From Nocardioides sp. (lineage in GTDB: Bacteria; Actinomycetota; Actinomycetes; Propionibacteriales; Nocardioidaceae), in the NCBI GenBank assembly GCA_030698375.1, contig JAUYLL010000060.1:1-64000 (forward strand): a stretch of 64,000 nucleotides of DNA, in the 5' to 3' direction. A program made the position numbers and the translations under genes. The notes below the pieces were generated by a model. That model saw only the letters and a program-made list of their open reading frames with translations, was not told where the DNA came from and searched no databases. Positions 18,576 to 30,163 of this stretch are shown in pieces (the first letter of the stretch is position 1; every line of letters begins with the position of its first letter).

Positions 18576-18597
18576 AGTCACTACACGTGTAGTGACT
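18576..18597. promoter_or_regulatory. 22-bp perfect palindrome in the divergent gap
   Basis: Each half reads AGTCACTACAC inward to the centre and the whole is its own reverse complement. It lies between the old-yellow-enzyme promoter and the acylase gene. Its length and lack of a loop are typical of a TetR or GntR family operator. No regulator gene lies next to it. Confidence 0.55.
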
Positions 18598-18716
18598 TCC
18601 CAGGTTCGGACACATTCCACGGCCTCGAAACCCCAGTTTCCTGTACGCGCATCGGCCCTGCCACCGACGATGCAGCCCGGTACGGTCGGGCGGACCTCGA
18701 CCACCCGGGAGGCCTA

Positions 18717-20825
18717 GTGAGCGATCGCGCGACCGTCCACCGCGACCGCTGGGGGATCCCGCACCTGCGGGCCCCCGACGTGCTCGCGCTCGCCCGGCTC
18801 CAGGGGCGGGTAACGGCGTACGACCGGGCCTGGCAGCTCGAGCACGCGCGACACCGCGCGGAGGGCGGCACCGCCTCCTACCTCGGCGCCGACGGCGTCG
18901 AGTGGGACGTCCTCGCCCGCCGCGCGCGCCTCGTCGACACCGCCCAGCGGGCCTTCGCCGCGCTCGACGACGAGTCCCAGGCCTTCCTCACGGCGTACGC
19001 CGACGGGGTCACCGACGGCCTCGGCGCCGGCGCCGCGCGGGCTCCTGAGCTCGCACACCTCGACCTGGCGCCCGGGGAGTGGCAGCCGTGGACGCCGGTC
19101 GCGGTCTGGCTGGGCATCCATCTGCTCTTCGCCGGCTTCCCCACCAAGCTGTGGCGGGACCGGGTGCTGACCGCCCTCGGCGAGGAGGGCGAACCCCTGC
19201 TCCAGCTGGAGGAGCCGCTGCTCCCCGGCAGCAACGGATGGCTCGTCACCGGCGCCCGCACACGCAGCGGGCACGCGGTCGTGGCGGGCGACCCGCACCG
19301 GCTCCTCGAGAACCCCGGCGTCTACCAGCAGGTGCACCTGGCCTGCCCGGGAATCGACGTCTTCGGGCTGGCCGTCCCGGGGGTGCCCGGGCTTCCGCAC
19401 TTCGGCCACGCCGGGTCGGTGGCGTGGGCGATCACGAACGCCGCGGCCGACACCCAGGACCTCTACCGCGAGCGGCTGCGCGCCGGCCCCGACGGCACCG
19501 TCCAGGCGCGCGGCCCGGCCGGCTGGGAGGCAGCTTCCCGGCACGTCGAGCAGGTGGCGGTGCGGGGCGCGAGCCCGGTCGACGTCGAGGTCGTGGAGAC
19601 CCTCCGGGGCCCCGTCGTGCACCACCTCCCCGACGGCGACGCGCTCAGCCTCCGCCAGCCGCCGCGGGTGCTGGCCGCATCGGGCCTCGGCTCCCTCCTC
19701 CCGCTGCTGCGCGCCCGCACGGTCGCCGACGTCGACGCCGCCGTCGAGGGCTGGGTCGAGCCGGTCAACGTGCTCCTGGCCGCGGACCGCGACGGCGGCA
19801 CCCTGCACCGCACGACCGGACGGGTGCCGCACCGCAGCCACACCGCCGGCCTTCGCCCCGTGCCCGCCTGGGAGCCGGCGCACGCCTGGGCGGGGTGGCA
19901 CGACCCGATGCCCCGCCGCGAGGTGCCCTCCGACGGCATCGCGGTGATGGCCAACGAGGCCGGCGCCTCCGCGCCACTCGGCATCGTCTTCGCGCCACCG
20001 CACCGTGCCGAGCGGATCCGCGACCTGCTCGGTGCCCACGACGGCTGGGACGCCACGTCGATGGCCGACGTCCACACCGACACCCGTACCGGCTCCACGT
20101 CCGCGCTGCTCGACAGGCTCACCGCGCTCGAGCCCACGACGCTCGCCCCCGGGGCACGCGCGCACCGCGACGCGCTGCTGGCCTGGGACCGCCGGATGGA
20201 GGCCGACAGTCGCCGCGCCACGACGTACGCCGACCTGCGGGCCGCGCTCGTCCGCCGGCTGGGCGACGACCCGTGCCTCGCCGCCCTGCACCCCGGCGCG
20301 GACCACCCCGGCCTCTTCGCGCCGTGGACTACGCCGGCGCCGCGCCTCGCCTACGCCCTCGAACGAGTGCTGGGCGACGGGCTCCGCGGTGTCGACCTCG
20401 ACGCGCACCTCCGCGCCGCACTCGCGGACCTCGCCGCAGCCGGCGCCCCCGACGACGCCGCACCCTGGGGCGAGCACCACCGCGCCGCACCGCTGCACGC
20501 CCTCGACGCCGATCCCGACGACGGCACCTGGTTGCACGGCGACGACCCCGCTCCGCTGCTGGGGCTCGGCGGCGACAACGACTGCGTGCTCGCGACCACG
20601 AGCGTGCACGGCATCTCCCACCGCTGCTCGCGGGGCCCCGTCGCCCGCTACGTCTGGGACCTCGGCGACCCCGAGGCCAGCCGGTGGGTCGTGCCGCTCG
20701 GCGCCTCCGGCGTGCGCGGCGACCCGCACCAGCGAGACCAGCTCGAGGCCTGGCGCACCGGGGTCCTGCCGCCGGTCGAGCTCGACCCGACGACGTGGAC
20801 CGAGGACGACCTGCGCCAGCATTGA
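18717..20825 (+). CDS. Penicillin acylase-family (Ntn-hydrolase) amidase, without signal peptide
   Basis: Amide hydrolase that should mature by self-cleavage between Gly171 and Ser172 (LLPGSNGWLVTG), leaving Ser172 as N-terminal nucleophile. This gives an alpha chain of about 19 kDa and a beta chain of about 530 residues. Family features include DRWGIPHLRA at the start, VAGDPHRLLENPG and HFGHAGSVAWAITN. The start is the GTG at 18717 with GGGAGG upstream. Unlike classical periplasmic penicillin G acylase, the chain starts directly at the enzyme domain with no signal peptide, so it is probably cytosolic. Substrates could be acyl-amides, acyl-homoserine lactones or N-acylated metabolites. Confidence 0.85.
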   Translation: MSDRATVHRDRWGIPHLRAPDVLALARLQGRVTAYDRAWQLEHARHRAEGGTASYLGADGVEWDVLARRARLVDTAQRAFAALDDESQAFLTAYADGVTDGLGAGAARAPELAHLDLAPGEWQPWTPVAVWLGIHLLFAGFPTKLWRDRVLTALGEEGEPLLQLEEPLLPGSNGWLVTGARTRSGHAVVAGDPHRLLENPGVYQQVHLACPGIDVFGLAVPGVPGLPHFGHAGSVAWAITNAAADTQDLYRERLRAGPDGTVQARGPAGWEAASRHVEQVAVRGASPVDVEVVETLRGPVVHHLPDGDALSLRQPPRVLAASGLGSLLPLLRARTVADVDAAVEGWVEPVNVLLAADRDGGTLHRTTGRVPHRSHTAGLRPVPAWEPAHAWAGWHDPMPRREVPSDGIAVMANEAGASAPLGIVFAPPHRAERIRDLLGAHDGWDATSMADVHTDTRTGSTSALLDRLTALEPTTLAPGARAHRDALLAWDRRMEADSRRATTYADLRAALVRRLGDDPCLAALHPGADHPGLFAPWTTPAPRLAYALERVLGDGLRGVDLDAHLRAALADLAAAGAPDDAAPWGEHHRAAPLHALDADPDDGTWLHGDDPAPLLGLGGDNDCVLATTSVHGISHRCSRGPVARYVWDLGDPEASRWVVPLGASGVRGDPHQRDQLEAWRTGVLPPVELDPTTWTEDDLRQH

Positions 20826-20857
20826 CAGCCCCCGCGGCCCGGACGGATGCTCGCGAG

Positions 20858-22051
20858 GTGCCTTACTACCGCCAGGTCGGCGACGTCCCCCGCCACCGCC
20901 ACACGCAAGCCCGCACGGACGCGGGAGCGTTGCTCCGCGAGGAGCTCATGGGCGAGGAGGGCTTCTCCTCGGACTCCTCGCTGCTCTACCACCGCGGCGT
21001 GCCGTCGGCGATCCTCGCCAGCGAGGTCTGGGAGCTGCCCGACCTGACGACCACCGCCAACCATCCCCTCAAGCCGCGGCACCTGCGGCTGCACGAGCTC
21101 GTCGCCTCCGTCCCGGAGGCGGACCTCGACGCGGTGCAGCACCGTCGGCTGGTGCTCGGCAACGCCGACGTCCGGATCTCGTACGGCGCCGCAACCGCTC
21201 CGTCGCCGTACTACCGCAACGCCCTGGGCGACGAGTGCGTCTACGTCGAGGCGGGCTCCGGCACGGTGGAGACCGTCTTCGGCACGCTGGCCTACCGCGC
21301 CGGGGAGTACGTCGTGGTCCCCCGCGCGACCACGCATCGCTGGGTACCGGCCGAGCCCTCGCTGCTCTACGCGATCGAGGCGATGTCGCACGTCGGCCCG
21401 CCGCGCCGCTACCTGTCGAAGAACGGTCAGCTGCTCGAGCACGCGCCGTACTGCGAACGCGACCTGCACGGACCGGACGGTCCCCTGCTGGTCGAGGGTG
21501 AGGAGGTCGAGGTGTTGGTCAAGCACCGCGGCCCGGGCCCGTCCGGTGTCGTCGGCACCCGGCTCACCTACACCACGCACCCGTTCGACGTGGTCGGCTG
21601 GGACGGCTGCCTCTACCCGTTCACCTTCCACACCGATGACTTCATGCCGATCACCGGCAAGGTGCACCAGCCGCCGCCGGTCCACCAGGTCTTCGAGGCC
21701 CACAACTTCGTCATCTGCAACTTCCTGCCCCGCAAGGTCGACTACCACCCGCTCGCCGTGCCGGTGCCCTACTTCCACTCCAACGTCGACAGCGACGAGG
21801 TCATGTTCTACGTCGGCGGGGACTACGAGGCGCGCAAGGGCTCCGGCATCGACCTGGGGTCGATCTCGCTGCACCCCGGCGGGATCGCCCACGGCCCCCA
21901 GCCCTCGGCGATCGAGGCATCCTTCGGCGCAGAGGCCTTCGAGGAGTCCGCGGTCATGGTCGACACCTTCCGGCCCCTCGAGCTCGGCGAGGCCGCCCAC
22001 GCCTGCGAGGACCCCGAGTACGCCTGGAGCTGGGCACGCGACGAGGGCTGA
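20858..22051 (+). CDS. hmgA: Homogentisate 1,2-dioxygenase
   Basis: Fe(II) cupin enzyme that opens the ring of homogentisate in tyrosine and phenylalanine breakdown. The 397-residue sequence begins PYYRQVGDVPRHRHTQ, typical of actinobacterial forms. The iron ligands are seen as the His and Glu of YFHSNVDSDEVMFY and the His of AHGPQPS. The start GTG at 20858 is 32 bases after the acylase gene on the same strand, so they may be co-transcribed. No other homogentisate pathway gene (fumarylacetoacetase, maleylacetoacetate isomerase) is in the window. Confidence 0.92.
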   Translation: MPYYRQVGDVPRHRHTQARTDAGALLREELMGEEGFSSDSSLLYHRGVPSAILASEVWELPDLTTTANHPLKPRHLRLHELVASVPEADLDAVQHRRLVLGNADVRISYGAATAPSPYYRNALGDECVYVEAGSGTVETVFGTLAYRAGEYVVVPRATTHRWVPAEPSLLYAIEAMSHVGPPRRYLSKNGQLLEHAPYCERDLHGPDGPLLVEGEEVEVLVKHRGPGPSGVVGTRLTYTTHPFDVVGWDGCLYPFTFHTDDFMPITGKVHQPPPVHQVFEAHNFVICNFLPRKVDYHPLAVPVPYFHSNVDSDEVMFYVGGDYEARKGSGIDLGSISLHPGGIAHGPQPSAIEASFGAEAFEESAVMVDTFRPLELGEAAHACEDPEYAWSWARDEG

Positions 22052-22058
22052 CCGCGCG

Positions 22059-23171
22059 TCACGACCAGGAGGCGGTCGTCCGCTCGGCGAGGTCGGCCAC
22101 GACCGCGTTCAGGGACCCGGTGGCGGCGTACCGCGCCCGCTGCCGGGTCGCACCGCCGCCCCCACCCGCGAGGTCCTGGAAGGCGGAGCGGACGAACTCG
22201 GTGTCGCCGGCCTCGTCCAGGGCCTCGGCGCAGTGCTCCAGGAGCGCCTCGAACACCGTCCTCGCCGGGGCGAGCTCCCAGGTGGTCGGGTGCACGAGGG
22301 TGCCGCCCACGCCGTGTCGCGCGCCGCGCCAGAGGGCGACGCGGTGCAGGTCTGAGCGCCACGGCCCGGGCATCGGCAGGGGCTTGTTCTCGGCCGTGGT
22401 CGCGACGGCGCGCAGCAGCGCCGCCACCAGCAGGGCGTCCTGCGGATCGGTGCACACGTCGGCGACGCGCACCTCGACCGTCGGAGCCTTCTCCGAGAGC
22501 CGGACGTCGAAGTAGAGCATCGCCGGGTCGAGGGCCGCGCCCCACTGCAGCATCCGGCGCGACACCTCGTCGTACCCCGCGGCGTCACCGAAGGGCTCGC
22601 TGGTCCCGGTGCTGGGGAAGCGGCGCCAGATCTCCGAGCGCCAGCTGGCGTACGAGGTGTCCTGCTCGCGCCAGAAGGGCGAGTTCGCACTCAGCGCGAG
22701 GATCAGCGGCAGCCAGGGGCGGATCCCGTCGGCCACCTGGATCCCGGCGTCCCGGTCGGCGATGTCGAGGTGGACGTGCATCGCGCACGACAGCGCCTCG
22801 CGCGCCGGCAGGCCCAGCTGCTCGACGATGCGGCGGTAGCGCTCGTTCGGCGTCACCGCCGTGACGGGGCTGCCCACCGGAGGCACCCCGACAGCGACCA
22901 TCGTGCCGCCAGCGCTGGCCACGGCCGAGCCGGCGACCGCCCGCGCCTTGCGCAGCTCGGCCCCGAGCTCCTCCAGCGACACCGACGGCGGAGTGGCGAT
23001 CTCGATCTGGGGGCGGAAGAACTCCGGCTCCACCTGCTCGTCGGTCTGGGCGGGCTCACCTCGCCCCGTGGCGCCGAGCAGGTCGAGCGCCGCGCCGGCG
23101 AGGTTGGCGGGCTCACCCGTCGCCGGGTCCGCGATGAGGAATTCTTCTTCGATGCCAATGAGTCGGGTCAC
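22059..23171 (-). CDS. Carboxylate-amine ligase of the YbdK / GCS2 family
   Basis: ATP-dependent ligase related to glutamate-cysteine ligase. The 370-residue protein opens with RLIGIEEEFLIAD, the family's glutamate/metal motif, and has SCAMHVHLDIAD and EVRVADVCTDPQDALLVAAL. The start is the GTG at 23171, because homologues begin right before the GIEEEF motif. An upstream ATG at 23240 adds residues without coding character. YbdK proteins have weak gamma-glutamylcysteine ligase activity in vitro and their true substrate is unknown. It is divergent from the acyl-CoA synthetase gene. Confidence 0.82.
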   Translation of the reverse strand: MTRLIGIEEEFLIADPATGEPANLAGAALDLLGATGRGEPAQTDEQVEPEFFRPQIEIATPPSVSLEELGAELRKARAVAGSAVASAGGTMVAVGVPPVGSPVTAVTPNERYRRIVEQLGLPAREALSCAMHVHLDIADRDAGIQVADGIRPWLPLILALSANSPFWREQDTSYASWRSEIWRRFPSTGTSEPFGDAAGYDEVSRRMLQWGAALDPAMLYFDVRLSEKAPTVEVRVADVCTDPQDALLVAALLRAVATTAENKPLPMPGPWRSDLHRVALWRGARHGVGGTLVHPTTWELAPARTVFEALLEHCAEALDEAGDTEFVRSAFQDLAGGGGGATRQRARYAATGSLNAVVADLAERTTASWS

Positions 23172-23250
23172 CCTTCGAGCGTGCCCGCCTGCGGCACCCC
23201 CATGCCTGTTCGGCGCGACCAATCCGTGCAGGTGACCCATCGCACTGCGC

Positions 23251-23293
23251 TAGCGTGACGCGCGTCACGAGAACACGTTCCAGTCCAGGAGAG
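23251..23293 (+). promoter_or_regulatory. Promoter region of the FadD-like gene with KstR-like site and palindrome
   Basis: TAGCGT (23251-23256) could be a -10 box. A perfect 16-bp palindrome CGTGACGCGCGTCACG follows at 23254-23269. Next is GAGAACACGTTCCA at 23269-23282, which has seven of eight fixed bases of TnnAACnnGTTnnA. The ribosome site AGGAG lies at 23288-23292 before the ATG at 23297. This AACnnGTT core is the third in the region, each at the front of a catabolic gene. Confidence 0.5.
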
Positions 23294-23296
23294 CAG

Positions 23297-24937
<1,641 letters not shown>

Positions 24938-24959
24938 GGCCACTCGGCCCGGGGGCTCC

Positions 24960-25892
24960 TCAGGCGTCGTTGGCGCAGCGGAAGCCGAGGTTCGCGGCGC
25001 TGGAGTCGGGGGTGGTGGCCGACCGGGCGGCCAGGCGGTAGCGGTCGCAGTAGGAGTCGTCACACAGGTAGGAGCCCCCGCGCATCACCCGCAGGTCACC
25101 GGTCGCTGGGCCGCGCGGGTCGAGGGCGGGCGACCGCTCGTAGTACGTCGGGTCGAACCGGTCGGCGCACCACTCCCAGACGTTGCCGGCCACCTGCCAC
25201 AGCCCGAACCCGTTGGGCCGGTAGCTCTTAACCGGCGCGGTGGTGAGGTGACCGTCGTCCTCGGTGTTGCGGGTGGGGAAGGTGCCCTGCCAGATGTTCA
25301 TGGCCCACCGCCCGCCCGGCTCGCGCTCGTCACCCCACGGGAACCGTGCGCCCGTCAGCCCCCCGCGTGCGGCCCGCTCCCACTCGGCCTCGCTGGGCAG
25401 CCGCTTGCCGGCCCACGAGCAGTAGGCCTCGGCGTCGTGGTGGGAGACGTGCACGACCGGATGGTTGGCCCGCGTCGCGGACGTCGACCCGGGGCCCTCC
25501 GGTGCCCGCCAGCTGGCCCCGCGCACCTCCCACCACCAGGGCGTGCCGGGGACCTCGCGGACAACGTGCTGCCGCGTCCCGGCCCGCTCGACGGCCAGGT
25601 GCAGCACGGCCGAGCTGCCCGCCTGCTCCGCGGTCGTCCGGTAGCCGGTGGCCTTGACGAACGCGGAGAACGCGGCGTTGGTGACCGTCGTCGCGTCGAC
25701 CAGGTACGCCGGCAGCGTGACGTCGTGGACCGGCCGCTCGCCGTCTCCGGCGTACCCCTCGCCGAAGGCGTCGCCCATGGCGAAGGTCCCGGCCGGCACC
25801 GGAACCTGCCCCCGCGTCGTGCGCCGGCCCCGCTCCGATGGCGGTGCTGGCTCGGCTCCCGAGGAGGGGGGCACGCAGCAGGGTCCGGTCAC
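24960..25892 (-). CDS. Formylglycine-generating enzyme
   Basis: Copper-dependent oxidase that converts a cysteine in the CxPxR motif of sulfatases to formylglycine. The 310-residue sequence has the FGE-sulfatase fold with GTFAMGDAFGEGYAGDGE, NVWEWCADRFDP and the active-site loop GGSYLCDDSYCDRYR. The two catalytic cysteines are Cys277 and Cys282, with the same five-residue spacing as in human SUMF1. TPDSSAANLGFRC at the end is also diagnostic. It starts with GTG at 25892. No sulfatase gene lies in the window, so its client is elsewhere. Confidence 0.92.
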   Translation of the reverse strand: MTGPCCVPPSSGAEPAPPSERGRRTTRGQVPVPAGTFAMGDAFGEGYAGDGERPVHDVTLPAYLVDATTVTNAAFSAFVKATGYRTTAEQAGSSAVLHLAVERAGTRQHVVREVPGTPWWWEVRGASWRAPEGPGSTSATRANHPVVHVSHHDAEAYCSWAGKRLPSEAEWERAARGGLTGARFPWGDEREPGGRWAMNIWQGTFPTRNTEDDGHLTTAPVKSYRPNGFGLWQVAGNVWEWCADRFDPTYYERSPALDPRGPATGDLRVMRGGSYLCDDSYCDRYRLAARSATTPDSSAANLGFRCANDA

Positions 25893-25917
25893 GGCCCCAG
25901 TCTCGCCGAGGGAGAGC

Positions 25918-26610
25918 TCAGCGCACGACCGGGAGGTGGGCCGTGACGTCGTCGAGGACGACGACCCCCGGGGTCGTGGAGCGCAGCGGCGAGCATACGC
26001 CGAGCGCGGTCATCGTCGCGGAGACGTGCGAGGTCCCGGCGATGCGCAGCGGGCCCTCGGCGATCGGGACGGCGACCGGCGGGCCGGCCGCGGTGGTCGT
26101 GGCCACCTGGCCCACACCGATGGCGGTGTTGGCCCGCCCCGTCGGGTGGTCAGGCAGCGGCCGTCGGGGGTGCCGACATGCACCTTCGCGCGGCCCTTCA
26201 ACGGCTTCCCCTCCCCCTTGAGCACCCGGTGAAGAACCGCAGGGCGAGCTGCTGGAAGTCACCACCGCCGAGCTTCCGGCTGCACGGGTCGGAGGTGACC
26301 TCGACCCCCTGCGGGGGCAGGGCGGCGGCGCCGAGGGCGGAGGCCCACAGGGTCCGCGGCACCCCTTGGGGAGCGAGGTTCTCGTTCAAGTCGTTCCAGG
26401 TGATCTCCGGGGCGATCGCGTCGAGCACCGGCTTGCCTCGGGTGCGCAGCAGCTCGAAGGCGGCGAGGAACTGGTAGCCGCCGCCGTGGGGAGCAGCCCC
26501 GACCACCTCGCTCGCCGCCCCGAGCGGGACCCCGCTTGCAGGCCCCAAACATCCCACCAGTTGACATGCGCCCCAGTCAGTCTGCCCACAGTTGGAGCCG
26601 TCTGTGTAAC
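25918..26610 (-). pseudogene. Decayed CocE/NonD (S15 peptidase-like) hydrolase
   Basis: Pieces of one alpha/beta hydrolase family are spread over different minus-strand frames. Upstream: APHGGGYQFLAAFELL and VLDAIAPEITWNDLNENLAP, which match the nucleophile-elbow region, although the Ser expected before Gly-Gly-Gly is replaced by His. Middle: LKGEGKPLKGRAKVHVG in another frame. Downstream: TGRANTAIGVGQVATTT and VAVPIAEGPLRIAG, the C-terminal jelly roll, in a further frame. The part in between is much shorter than in intact relatives, so frameshifts and an internal deletion both occurred. No start codon with ribosome site remains. This accounts for the whole stretch between the formylglycine enzyme and livF. 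Confidence 0.65.
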
Positions 26611-26697
26611 CTCCATCACACTCGCGGGGCCGGTCGTCGAGGGGGACGACACCTGCACCGATGGACGTATGCAACGACACGGTGGAAGAGGTGCTGG

Positions 26698-27482
26698 GTG
26701 CTCGGAGTCACGAACCTCGAGGTGGTGTACGACGACGTCGTGCTCGCCCTGAGAGGGGTCTCGCTCGAGATTCCCGACGGAGCGATCGTCGCGCTGCTGG
26801 GAGCGAACGGAGCCGGCAAGTCCACGGTGCTCCGGTCGCTGTCCGGACTGCTCGACGTGCACAACGGCAAGATCCGCAAGGGCGGGGTCACCCTCGACGG
26901 TGAGCCCATCGGCCAGCTCCGCCCCGCGGCCCTGGCCAAGCGCGGCATCAAGCACGTGCTCGAGGGACGCCGGATCTTCAAGGAGATGACGGTCGAGGAG
27001 AACCTCCGCGTCGGCGCGCACTCCGCGCCCCGGGACGTGAAGGAGAACCTGGGCCGGGTCTACGACCTCTTCCCGCGCCTGGTGGAGCGCAAAGACGGCA
27101 CAGCCGGCTACCTCTCGGGTGGCGAGCAGCAGATGGTCGCGATCGGACGCGCACTCATGAGCGGCCCGCGCTTCCTGCTCCTCGACGAGCCGAGCCTCGG
27201 CCTGGCGCCGAAGATCGTCGCCCAGATCCGCGACATCGTCGTGGAGATCAACCGGCAGGGCACCGGCGTGCTGCTGGTCGAGCAGAACGCCACGATGGCG
27301 CTGTCGATCGCCCACCACGGCTACGTGATGGAGACCGGCCGCGTGGTCATGGACCGCCCGGCCGCCGATCTCCTCGCCGACGACGACGTCCGCGAGTTCT
27401 ACCTCGGCCTGCACACCGAGGGCGACGAGAAGCAGTCCTTCCGCGAGGTCAAGCACTACCGGCGCCGGAAGCGGTGGGCCTC

Positions 27483-27486
<4 letters not shown>
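26698..27486 (+). CDS. livF: Branched-chain amino acid-type ABC transporter ATP-binding protein LivF
   Basis: One of two ATPases of a Liv-type importer. The 262-residue protein shows Walker A GANGAGKST, signature LSGGEQQM and Walker B FLLLDEPSLGLAP. It has an extra basic C-terminal tail (VKHYRRRKRWAS) beyond the usual LivF end. The start is GTG at 26698 with GGAAGAGG upstream. First gene of a plus-strand operon running to 33477. Given the acyl-CoA ligase inside the operon, the transported solute may be a carboxylic acid rather than an amino acid. Confidence 0.88.
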
Positions 27487-28315
<829 letters not shown>

Positions 28316-28319
<4 letters not shown>

Positions 28320-30163
28320 TCACGACGCTCGTGACCCGCGTGCGCGACCGCGCCGCCTCCAACCCCGACGGGATCGCCCTGCGCAAGAAGGACCTCGGCG
28401 TGTGGCAGGAGACCACCTGGGCGGCGTACTGGGAGACCATCCAGCTGACCGCCCACGGCCTGATCGCCCTCGGTATCGAGCCCGGCGACCGGGTCTCCAT
28501 CCAGAGCGAGAACCGTCCCGAGTGGGTGATCCTCGACCTCGCCACGGTGGCGGTCCGCGGTGTGACCGTGGGCCTCTACCCGACCAACCCCTCGGCCGAG
28601 GTGGCCTACCTGGTCTCGCACAGCGGCTCGAAGGTGCACTTCGCCGAGGACCAGGAGCAGCTCGACAAGATCCTCGAGGTCCGTGACGAGTGCCCCGAGG
28701 CGACCACCCTGGTCTACACCGAGCCGCGCGGCATCGAGAGTCGGTACGACGTACCGGGCCTGACGTCCTGGCAGGAGCTGCAGGAGCTGGGCGCCAAGCA
28801 CCGCGCGGCACACCCGGACGCGGTGGAGCAGCGGATGACGGCTGCCGAGCCCGACGACGTCGTCACGCTCGTCTACACCTCCGGCACGACCGGCCCCCCG
28901 AAGGGGGCGATGCTCACCCACCGCAACGTGGAGTTTGGCATCGAGACCGTCATCGGCCAGGGCTCGTTCGTCGACCCCTCGGCCAACGACAAGGACCTCA
29001 CGCTCTCCTACCTGCCGCTGTGCCACGTCGCTGAGCGCTTCTTCACCACCTGGTACAACGCCGCTGCCGGCACCCAGGTGAACTTCGCCGAGTCGATCGA
29101 CACCGTCGCGGTGAACCTCCGCGAGATCCAGCCCACGCTGCTGTTCGCGGTGCCGCGCATCTGGGAGAAGCTCCTGGCCACAGCGCGGATCAAGGTCGAC
29201 TCCGCGTCCCGGGTCAAGCGGGCCTACGGACGCTTCTGGCTGCGGCAGGCCGACGCGATCGGCACCGTGCTCGCCGAGAGCGGCGGCAACCACACCACCT
29301 CGACCCGGATCCGCTACGCGATCGGGTGGGTGCTGTTCTACCGGGCGTTCCTCACGCGCCTCGGACTGCGCCGGGTCCGGCACGCCGCCTGCGGCGCTGC
29401 CCCCATCGCGCCGGACGTGCTGCGCTTCTTCATGGGTGTCGGCGTCCCGATGCACGAGGTCTACGGGATGACCGAGAACACCGCCATGGCGACCGCCAAC
29501 CGGCCGGGCCGGGTCATGCTCGGCAGCGTCGGTGAGGCGGTCGAGGGTGCGGAGATCACCCTCGACGAGGACACCCACGAGATCCTCACCCGCCACCCCG
29601 GGGTCTTCCTCGGCTACTGGCGCGACGAGGAGGCGACCGCGAAGGCCATCGACGCCGACGGCTGGCTGCACACCGGCGACGTGGGCGAGTGGGACGGCAC
29701 GCACCTGCGGGTCACCGACCGGATGAAGGACATCATCATCACCGCCGGCGGAAAGAACGTGGCGCCCTCGGAGATCGAGAACGGCCTCAAGGCCTCCCCC
29801 TTCATCAAGGAGGCCATCGTCATCGGCGACCGCCGCAAGTACCTCACCGCCCTCATCGGCATCGAGCTCGACACGGTCGGTGAGTGGGCGCAGCGCCAGG
29901 GCCTGGGCTTCACGACGTACCGCGACCTCACCGACAAGCCCGAGGTGCGCGCCCTCGTCGACGGCATCGTCAAGGAGGTCAACAGCCGCCACAACCCGGT
30001 CGAACAGATCAAGGACTTCCGCATGCTGCCCAAGGAGCTCGACCACGAGGACGGCGAGCTGACCGCCACCCAGAAGGTCAAGCGGTCCGCGATCGACAAG
30101 TCCTTCGGAGAGCTCGTCGAGCAGATGTACTCCGGCGCCGGCCGTGGGGAGGGGGCCCGATGA
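28316..30163 (+). CDS. Long-chain-type acyl-CoA synthetase embedded in the Liv operon
   Basis: AMP-forming fatty acid CoA ligase of 615 residues related to FadD15. Motifs: the ATP loop LVYTSGTTGPPKGAML, YLPLCHVAERF, the AMP-binding VYGMTENTAMA, WLHTGDVGEW and the hinge region RMKDIIITAGGKNVAPSEIE. The ATG overlaps the livG stop, and the stop overlaps livH (ATGA), so it is translated as part of the transporter message. The arrangement suggests that the imported acid is trapped as a CoA ester on entry. Ligase identity is sound; the substrate is unknown. Confidence 0.9.

Noticed and set aside
26601-26622. CRP-like site (TGTG...CACA) before livF
   Set aside because: The half-sites are ten bases apart, not the eight of CRP/GlxR sites, and the inner bases do not fit.
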